Assembly (NCBI GenBank): GCA_033980235.1
Contig: CM067069.1
Coordinates: 36,083,992 to 36,147,991 of the forward strand
Direction: 5' to 3'
Length of the DNA: 64,000 nt
DNA from: Diadema setosum
Lineage: Eukaryota; Echinodermata; Echinoidea; Diadematoida; Diadematidae
In this document: positions 57,288 to 64,000 of the stretch, piece after piece
Layout: each line of letters starts with the position of its first letter
Numbering within the stretch: the first letter of the stretch is position 1
Notes under the pieces: generated by a model
What the model was told of the DNA's origin: nothing
What the model saw: the letters and a program-made list of their open reading frames with translations, nothing else
The model's database searches: none
Program-made: the position numbers and the translations under genes

Positions 57288-57450
57288 ATGTCATAACACG
57301 ACGACGACAAAATGTATAATGACCACTAATGTCATAACATGTCGACGACAAAATTGTCAAAATCGGATTAATCACAAATGTCATAACACGTCGACGACAA
57401 ATGTCAAAATTCCCACTTTTGCTGCAAATGTCATAACACGTCGACCACAA
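57288..57450 (+). repeat. ATGTCATAACACGTCGACGA tandem motif, left cluster
   Basis: Copies start at 57288, 57329, 57378 and 57428 (41-50 bp apart) with a further half at 57775. Each has a CGTCGACG palindrome core followed by ACAAATGTCAAA. Mirror copies lie at 58540-58770 near the palindrome centre. Confidence 0.85.
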
Positions 57451-57470
57451 ATGTCAAATTTCCAAATTTA

Positions 57471-57766
57471 CTCTCTAAAAAAAATCGAGTGAAAATTTTC
57501 ACTCTTGAAGGAGTGAATACAAAAAAAGAGTAAATTTAGAGTGAAATTGGAGTGAATTTCAAGTGAAAATTTTCATTTTCACTCATTTTGGAGTGACCTC
57601 AGGGATCACTCGAAGATTTTGGAGTGTGATCCCTGACGTCACTCTAAAACGAGTGAAAATGAACATTTTCACTCAAAATTCACTCCAATTTCACTCAAAA
57701 TTCACTCTTTTTTTGTATTCACTCCTTCAAGAGTGAAAATTTTCACTCGACTTTTTTTTTAGAGAG
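57471..57766. mobile_element. 296-bp near-perfect palindromic MITE, TA target
   Basis: The TIR is CTCTCTAAAAAAAA; interior iterates GAGTGAAAATTTTCACTC and GGAGTGAAT. Flanked by TA (57469-57470, 57767-57768). The opposite arm of the host palindrome shows the uninterrupted site (AAATTTACTGCAAATG read inversely near 58570-58585) with one TA, confirming insertion with TA duplication, as in Tc1/mariner-type MITEs. Confidence 0.9.
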
Positions 57767-57790
57767 TACTGCAAATGTCATAACGCGTCA

Positions 57791-58556
57791 CAGGGGAGGA
57801 TCCAGGAATTCCGTAAAGGGGAGGCACCTTTACAAAAGTAACCCCTCCTTCATTTTCTTTCTCTTTCTTTTTTTCTTTTAAACAAAAGAAATAAAACGAA
57901 AAAAAAAATAAGGGGGATGGGGTTGCGCCAGCCTTTTATTTTGAAAGGTGTCTCCCCTTTACGGAATTCCTGGATCCGCCCCTGAAATGCAAGCAATGAG
58001 TTTTGACATTTGTAGATGATGCAATCGCGAATAGAGAGGGAGCGCATGCCCCTCTGGTGCCCCTTTCTATTCTTGTTAAAACAACAGAAGTAAAAAAAAA
58101 AAAAATGGGGGCGGGGGGGGGGGTGGGCCAGCTTGTACTTTTGTAGAGGGGCGGCGCGGCGCCCCCTCCGTCTCTTATATTTTTGTTATAACAAAAAGAA
58201 ATAAAATGAAGCTGGTTGCGCCAGCTTTTGATTTTGTATAAGGCGCCTCCCCTTTATGGAATTCCTGGATCTTCCCCTATGACACGTTATGACATTTTGC
58301 AGTAAATTTGGAAATTTTGATATTTCTGGTCGAGGATTTATGACATTAATTGTGGTTAATCCGATTTTGACATTTGTGGTATGGTTGACGCAATCGCGGA
58401 TCGAGAGGGGGCGCTTCCCTCTCTTGTGCCCCCTCTCTATATTTTGTTAAAACAACAGAAATAAAAAGAAGAAAGGGGGGGGGGGTCACGCCAGTCTTTG
58501 ATTTTGTAAAGGCGGCGCGCCGCCTTTACGGAATTCCTGGATCCTCCCCTTTGACG
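57791..58556. repeat. Palindrome centre with CAGGGG..GATCCAGGAATTCC ends
   Basis: CAGGGGAGGATCCAGGAATT at 57791 has an inverted partner at 57953-57984 and further ones near 58258-58277 and 58531-58551. Between them, two direct copies of a segment with GAGAGGG..GCCCCT and TGTTAAAACAACAGAA occur near 58035 and 58400. hAT-type MITE ends are suggested by CAGGGG with GATCCAGG, but no 8-bp duplication is visible. Confidence 0.5.
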
Positions 58557-58770
58557 CGTTATGACATTTGCAGTAAATTTGAACAATTTGACATTTGTGG
58601 TCGACGCGTTATGACATTTTGTGATTAATTCGATTTTAAATTTTGTCGTCGACGTGTTATGACATTTGTGGTTAATCCGATTTTGATAATTGTCGTCGAC
58701 GTGTTATGACATTAGTGTTATGGCCATTATGACATTTGTCGTCGACGTGTTATGATGATAATAGTGGTTG
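58540..58770 (-). repeat. GTCGTCGACGTGTTATGACA motif, right cluster
   Basis: Inverted counterparts at about 58552, 58600, 58644, 58692 and 58737, mirroring 57288-57450 across the palindrome centre. An additional diverged pair sits at 58278-58390. Confidence 0.85.
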
Positions 58771-58911
58771 TTATGACATTACACGATCCAAATTCAAATG
58801 AATCAATTTATTAAGAATTTTCTGCATCGATCACGATATTACAAAAATGAAATACAGTCATTTCTTTTTGTTTACAAGAGAATGAAACATGCAGTGTGTA
58901 TACATCCGAAT

Positions 58912-60447
58912 CTAGTCTTGAAGTTATTAAATGTGGCGTCCCTCAGGGTAGTATTATTAGGACCTTTACTTTTTATCACTTACATAAATGATTTTTGTAG
59001 ATCATCCGACATAGTTTCTTTTATACTTTTTGCCGATGATTCAAATATTTTCTTCTCCCACCAAAATCCAATCACTCTACTGTTAATTCCGAATTAAAAA
59101 AAAAAGTGACTCAATGGATAAGAGCCAACAAATTATCACTGAATCTTCAGAAAACTAACTATATGTTATTCAGTAAGTCTATAGAAGTTTTACCCACAGA
59201 TATCATCTTTGATGACATGGAGCGTGTATCTCATACAAAGTTTCTCGGTATTACAGTGGACGATAAACTTTCGTGGAAGCCTCATATTATTAATATTAGT
59301 GAAATAATTTCGCGTAATATTAGTATTATTAATAGACTTAAATCTCATATCCCGTTGTCTTCTTTGCTGACGTTGTATTTTTCATTAATATTACCTTATT
59401 TAAATTATGGAATCTTAGCATGGGGTATAGTGCCCATCAAACTTTATTAGATAGATTACTGTTATTACAAAAAAAGGCACTTCGTATTATTTGTGGCGTT
59501 TCTCCACGTTCCCATGCAGATCCATTATTTGTTAGATATAAGATTTAAAAAATCAAAGATTTGTTTTTCTTACAGCTGGGTCAGTTTATGTGTAATTATA
59601 ACACCAGTGCACTTCCCAGCATTTTTGATTCACTGTTTCCCCGAAATCAATATTTTCATAATTATCCCACCAGGCGATCAAATGAGTTTCATTTACCCCT
59701 TCTGAGAACATTATTGGCTCAAAATACATTTATATACACTAGCCCTAGATTTTGGAATTCTTTAAGTTGTGATATAAAAAATTCTTTATCTTTGAATTCG
59801 TTTAAACGTGAGTTAAAATATTTTTTGTTGAACTCATATTAAGATGTATATACGATTCATGATTACTTAGCTGGTCTTTACAGCCTAAGGGTTCATCGTC
59901 AATCATTGATTTCATCATTGTGTATTTTTTACATTATCTTATTTGTATACACTTTGCTCGGCTGACTGAGCTGAAACACCTCAATTCCCTCTTACGATCC
60001 CGATATTCAGCGTGCTGGATTTCCTTTTTCTTTCTCTCCTTCCTTTCCATTATTCTTTTTTGTTTTATTACTGTCATGGTATACCCTACTGTAAAGTCAT
60101 GTAATGTCGTTGTGTTTCTATTGTCTTGTTCTGTCCTGTTTTGTTCTCTCCTGTCTTTGTAAAAAAAAAAAAAAAAAAAAAAAAATTCAATGTATTCACA
60201 AGAATCCTTTGAGTGGTTCACAATTTACAAGCATGCTTTTCAGTGAACCTCTCAGTTCTTTTTTCCCTCCAAACATAACTTTGTATTCTCCCGGTATGCA
60301 TGTATAATTTCCTATTTGTTAACCATTATCTACCATGTAAAGTCGAATACATGCCTATGTTATATCTTCTGATTCATTTCGTGTTATGTTTGACGAGAAA
60401 GAAAGAAGGAATGAAATAAATGAAATGAAATGAAAATGAAATGAAAT
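58912..60447 (+). mobile_element. LINE insertion in the right arm
   Basis: The insertion is bounded by GAAT (58908-58911 and 60448-60451); the left arm of the host palindrome (57140-57165) is uninterrupted at that point. Coding remnants, in shifting frames, give IKCGVPQGSI (RT motif), GPLLFITYINDF, FADDSNIFF (catalytic Asp pair), WIRANKLSLNLQKT, FLGITVDDKLSWKPH, LNYGILAWG and, at 59561-59842, PTRRSNEFHLPLLRT and SPRFWNSLSCDI before the stop. 5' truncated just before the GVPQG motif, frameshifted several times, with a (ATGAA)n tail at 60409-60447. CR1/L2-like. Confidence 0.9.
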
Positions 60448-61692
60448 GAATATAAAATTGAGATATACGTGTATTAGATCGACAGATTAAAGAAAAGAGT
60501 ATGAGAGAACGCGTCGATAGGGAACCACTCGGAATAAAGAAAATCACTGACTGAATTAACGGAGTGTATAAATGCAGAAGACTGTCGTCAAGTAAGCATT
60601 TTATCTTGAAGATACGGCAGTCACATTAGTGGTTGTTATGACTCTACTGGTCGATTATTGTTGACATTAGTGGGCTCTACACATGGCGACAGCATATTTT
60701 GGATGAAAATCTTATGCAATGATATTGTGAATTCACCTAACTCCCTCGGATTTTGAGCATTTGACTTGAAATTTGGCACATGTGACAGCTATGACATGTA
60801 GTTGTGCAAACTTCATTTTTTCTTAATGTCAAACATTGTGTTGACATGGTAACAGTATTCTTAATGAAAATGCCATAGAAATTGCTGATTTACTGACTTT
60901 ACTCACTCAAGTTTTGAGCACTTGACTTGAGATATGGAACATGTGACTATCAGTGAGCAAAATAACACATTATTGTTAATTTTATTCAATGTTGAGCAAT
61001 ACATTGTCATAGTATTTTTTTTTAAGAAAAGCATATATACAAAGTGATCATTGCCTGTTGAGCTCACTGCCTCAGTGTTTAGTTTTGGGGATATTAATCA
61101 CATTTAGTGATAGTTCTAGTTTGTATCACAATACTTCTTGGATATTGGAGGATCCGATTACATCTGTAGTATACCTTCATGAAAAAAAGTGCTCGAACAT
61201 AAAGAAGTGAATAAAGTGCATAATGACTTCATGCAACAGTGGTGTAATTTTCCTTCATACATGTGACTGTACATGTTTCTAGACAAACTGGTCAATGTAG
61301 AGAGTAATAAGTGGTCTTGTAAACAAACATTGTAAAGTTTAAGAATCAGAAAGAGAGAAGGGGGAGGGACAGAGAGAGTATGAGAAACAAATAAATTGTA
61401 TGATAGGCTAATTCAAGCAGTGATCGAGGAAGGAATACACGAGTCATGCATTTGAAAAAAGAGGGGGTCCGAGAGAGGTCGGAAAATGAATATGCAGAGT
61501 GAGTCTTTGAAACTAGTATGAAGAAAAGAGGGACAGGTTTGAGAAACAAAATAATATACCATCAGTATGAAGATAGATTTGGGGGCCTTTAATAGCAACG
61601 GATATAACAGGGTGTTGGGGTCTGAGAAATAAAGTTAATACATGTACATACAATGTACATATATAGAGGGGGTCTTAGAAACAGAAATCATG

Positions 61693-62109
61693 TGATTCAT
61701 TCATTTCATTCATTCATTTCATTTATTTCATTTCCAACAACATTTTCATACACAAAATAATACAACATCAATACAATGTCGTAACAAAGAAAATACGTGA
61801 AGTTAACAATAATACGCAGGAAAAAAAAAAGCAAGAGAATATTGAATCAAAACTAAAGTTGCAGGAAATGGAGGAGACATGCTAAAAAGCTAAGCTTGTA
61901 TTTTGCAGTCTCCTCGTGGACAAAAAGACTAAATATCATCAAAAGGCAATTAGCTGGTAATAAACGGTGCACAACACATACAGTCCTATACAAATAAACA
62001 AACAAACAAACAAACAGACGGACATACAAACACAAGCAACCTCTCTTGTAAAGAGAAAGATAGAGAGAGAAAAACAAAACACAGTGAAGGAAAAGGAGAA
62101 GAGGAGGAT
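61693..62109 (-). mobile_element. Insertion with ATTTC-type tail in the right arm
   Basis: The host arm reads ACAGAAATCATG then resumes ATGAGAGGGAGTC after about 417 bp; the left arm has these joined (near 55885-55905). The insert opens with (ATTTC/ATTC)n at 61693-61735, the form of a minus-strand LINE 3' tail. It carries no ORF2 motif that I can see. (AAAC)n lies at 61992-62016. Confidence 0.65.
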
Positions 62110-62853
62110 ATGAGAGGGAGTCAAGAGAGATAGAGAGAGCTTGTATTTGGAACAAATACTTATGATGTATGGAGAGACGGGAGATGAGAGACGTTTTGGA
62201 AATAAGAGAGTGAGGGGGGTCTGAAAGACAAATACATTACTTTTGATACAATGTATTAATTTTAAAATGAGAAAAATGGCAAGCATGATTTTCCAATGTA
62301 TTTCATTCCATTCAGGTGTCATTAGATTATGCGATCATGTTATTTCAGAACTCTCTGATACATGTACATGCACATGTACCAGCCTATTCCATAACTTTCA
62401 AATTTTTCGTTTTGTATTGTCTTGTTTTCGCACTCTCACTCGTTTACATAGTTATTAGTACAATGTACGTACATGGACTTGTTGGATGAAGGTCTACCAC
62501 GGCAAGCAAAACTTTCACAGCGCGTACAAACACTCACTGATGCACGTGTACGAATCGAATCGGCGCGAGCGGAGGCACTGTACAAGTACAAGTAACCCAC
62601 GGAACTCTTCGCAACCCGAGCGGAGTAAGCATAGACGCATCACAAGCGGTTTCATTGAATTAAATTGCGAAAAGCCACAGGCTTGCGTGTAAATAAAAAA
62701 TACGCGGCCGGGGCACCCCGGATTTTGCATTTTTTTTCGTTCTTTTTTTCAAAAATGGTGTCAGTAGGCAAAAAGTCATCAAACTAAGGTGTGATGAGCA
62801 TGTTCTGAAAATATGACCTAAAGTTGACCCTCTATAGCCCACCTCTAATAATA

Positions 62854-63139
62854 TACTGTATGCATGTCTATGCAGCGGGGATTACAACAACAATTGTAGT
62901 TAAGAAGCGACTATGCAGATGGCCGCCATTGTAAGCATAGCTTGAAAATTATGGCCGTCCACGTTTTGGACGAGCAGGTATTTCTGAGTGCTGGGGTCGC
63001 CCACTATGCGACATGCTGACGAGTTGGTGCGAGCTAACCGCAGGCCGCAAGATTTTTTTAACATGTCCAAAAACTTGAGAGGTCAAGAGAGCTGATGCGA
63101 GCCGGTAGCACAATGGGCATTGGGCTTCACCTTTTAGTA
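62854..63139. other. Repeat-like sequence, no gene
   Basis: Contains GCCACTATGCGACATGC-like and GCACAATGGGCATTGGGC phrases; a similar AGCCCAATGCCCACTGTGCG occurs inverted at 45986-46005. Element type is not assigned. Confidence 0.35.
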
Positions 63140-63445
63140 CACTCTTGAAATAGTTGGGCCAAAAAAAAAAATGTCCAACTTTTAACCAACACTGGGCAAC
63201 ATACTGTCCACACAACTATTCGTTAAAATCTGCCCAACTAATGTTGGGTAATGAGTTTGCTATGTGGTTGGGCAAAATGAATTGCCCATCAGCTGTTGAC
63301 CAATCAGATTTTACCCAATTTTGCAATTTCCCGACCGTTGGTTATATTTTGAGTTGGGTAATCATTTGCCCAACCAATTTTACCCAGTTGAATTTTGCCC
63401 AACTTCCATTTGGCCAACTGTTTAGTAAGTCCAATTTTGGTTATT
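63140..63445. repeat. Reiterated GTTGGGYAAA motif, both orientations
   Basis: About a dozen copies of TTGGGCAAA/TTGGGTAA or the complements (TTTGCCCAAC, TTACCCAA) occur within 300 bp, e.g. 63242-63250, 63270-63276, 63355-63361, 63368-63378, 63396-63403. Probably a short MITE built from this word. No coding sequence. Confidence 0.6.
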
Positions 63446-63639
63446 CAAAAAAAAATTTGTGTTGAATTATTAGATGAACAAGTATGGGCGTTTTCCAGAA
63501 CATGTGTATTTCAAAACATAGTTCATATCTAACCTAACATAATCCTACAGCTATATAATCGTAAAGCCACTACCTATAAGTACATCTACGCTTAGCCTAC
63601 ATCCTAGACCTAGTTAGTACCAAGGATATTTCATTCACA

Positions 63640-64000
63640 TATGAAGAGTTCGGTTTCAAAAGGTACTACATCCATAACTTCAAGTTCTGAGAAAAACGCG
63701 ATTTCTTTATTATCATATTTAGCAAGCTCAGACTGGAATGATATTTCCCCCTATTATACTGCTAGGTGATACAACACTAAAACCACTCTCTAAGAAAATC
63801 CAGGTCAATTCATTTATATTTTATGAATTAAACATTTTTATATTTTTGAGGATGTAGTACCTTTTGCAACCGAAAGTGGATGTAGTACCTTTTGAAACCG
63901 AAATTTCACATGCCAGAGATATATTTAGTGTGATGTTATGACATGTTTCACGCATTTATTTTTTTTCAGCAATGGTGTTGATGGGGATGGGATACGAGGT
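63640..64000 (-). mobile_element. Inverted copy of the 25070-25430 repeat
   Basis: TTCGGTTTCAAAAGGTACTA at 63652 and its complement near 63884-63903 bound the core; the flank to the window end matches the reverse complement of 25070-25165. The window edge cuts the repeat. The 63446-63639 stretch before it has no recognised feature. Confidence 0.8.

Larger units (their letters stand above)
53750..62848. mobile_element. 9.1-kb giant palindromic (foldback) element
   Basis: The ends TTAGAGGTGGGC and GCCCACCTCTAA are flanked by TAATA (53745-53749 and 62849-62853). Left arm 53750 to about 57840 and right arm about 58490 to 62848 are complementary in collinear order, centred near 58170. Paired landmarks include 53820-53883 with 62703-62770, 55320-55570 with 62440-62695, 56400-56900 with 60700-61200, and 57190-57300 with 58730-58850. 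Insertions present in only one arm (below) explain the length differences. No transposase or conserved ORF is found; small ORFs are read from both arms. Confidence 0.85.

Noticed and set aside
57288..57450. CRISPR-like array of ~20-bp repeats
   Set aside because: Animal genome; repeats are mirrored in the opposite arm of a palindrome, spacing is irregular and there are no cas genes.
53750..62848. Assembly-made inverted duplication
   Set aside because: Arms differ by several independent insertions with target duplications and by scattered substitutions, which a duplicated contig would not show.

Overview
The window is metazoan nuclear DNA. It opens with vertebrate-type TTAGGG telomeric repeats, its genes are split by GT-AG introns, and most of it is CR1/L2-like LINE remnants, tRNA-derived SINEs and palindromic non-coding DNA transposons. 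A SEA-EGF-transmembrane gene, an LRR exon resembling the expanded NLR/LRR repertoires of sea urchins, LINE tails of the (TTCAA)n type and the many AGGTCA-rich repeats suggest a marine deuterostome, most likely an echinoderm. The species cannot be named from sequence alone. The single 200-N gap (7888-8087) looks like a fixed-size scaffolding gap.

Layout. 1-7887 is telomeric array containing two copies, offset by 2,899 bp, of a subtelomeric block. 8190-9303 is a TIR-bounded repeat. 9408-17900 (+) is the 3' part of a membrane-protein gene with five recognisable exons: SEA domain in two, calcium-binding EGF, transmembrane plus tail, and a terminal exon. Its large intron holds two large palindromic repeats and a pogo-like MITE. 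18-30 kb is repeats: LINE 3' ends on the minus strand, small TIR elements and GT/CA tracts. 30658-37987 is a 5'-truncated, frameshifted LINE, interrupted in its 3' UTR by a 4.8-kb TIR element (32737-37538) with clustered subterminal motifs. 38855-39577 (-) is the 3' end of an LRR-coding gene. 40-46 kb holds more LINE and SINE copies and a dispersed repeat. 46318-50161 is a foldback element whose arms are tandem ~160-bp units full of CCAT (YY1-like) motifs. 53750-62848 is a 9.1-kb palindromic element flanked by TAATA, with other elements inserted in only one arm. 63640-64000 is an inverted copy of 25070-25430.

Only two protein-coding loci can be supported, both partial. The SEA-EGF-TM protein would be a single-pass, probably autocleaved surface protein; the LRR protein would be a recognition-type protein. 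Nothing links them functionally. The most informative features are structural: the polarity of the telomeric blocks, the TIR element with subterminal motif clusters, and the giant palindromes in which one arm serves as the empty-site record for insertions in the other.
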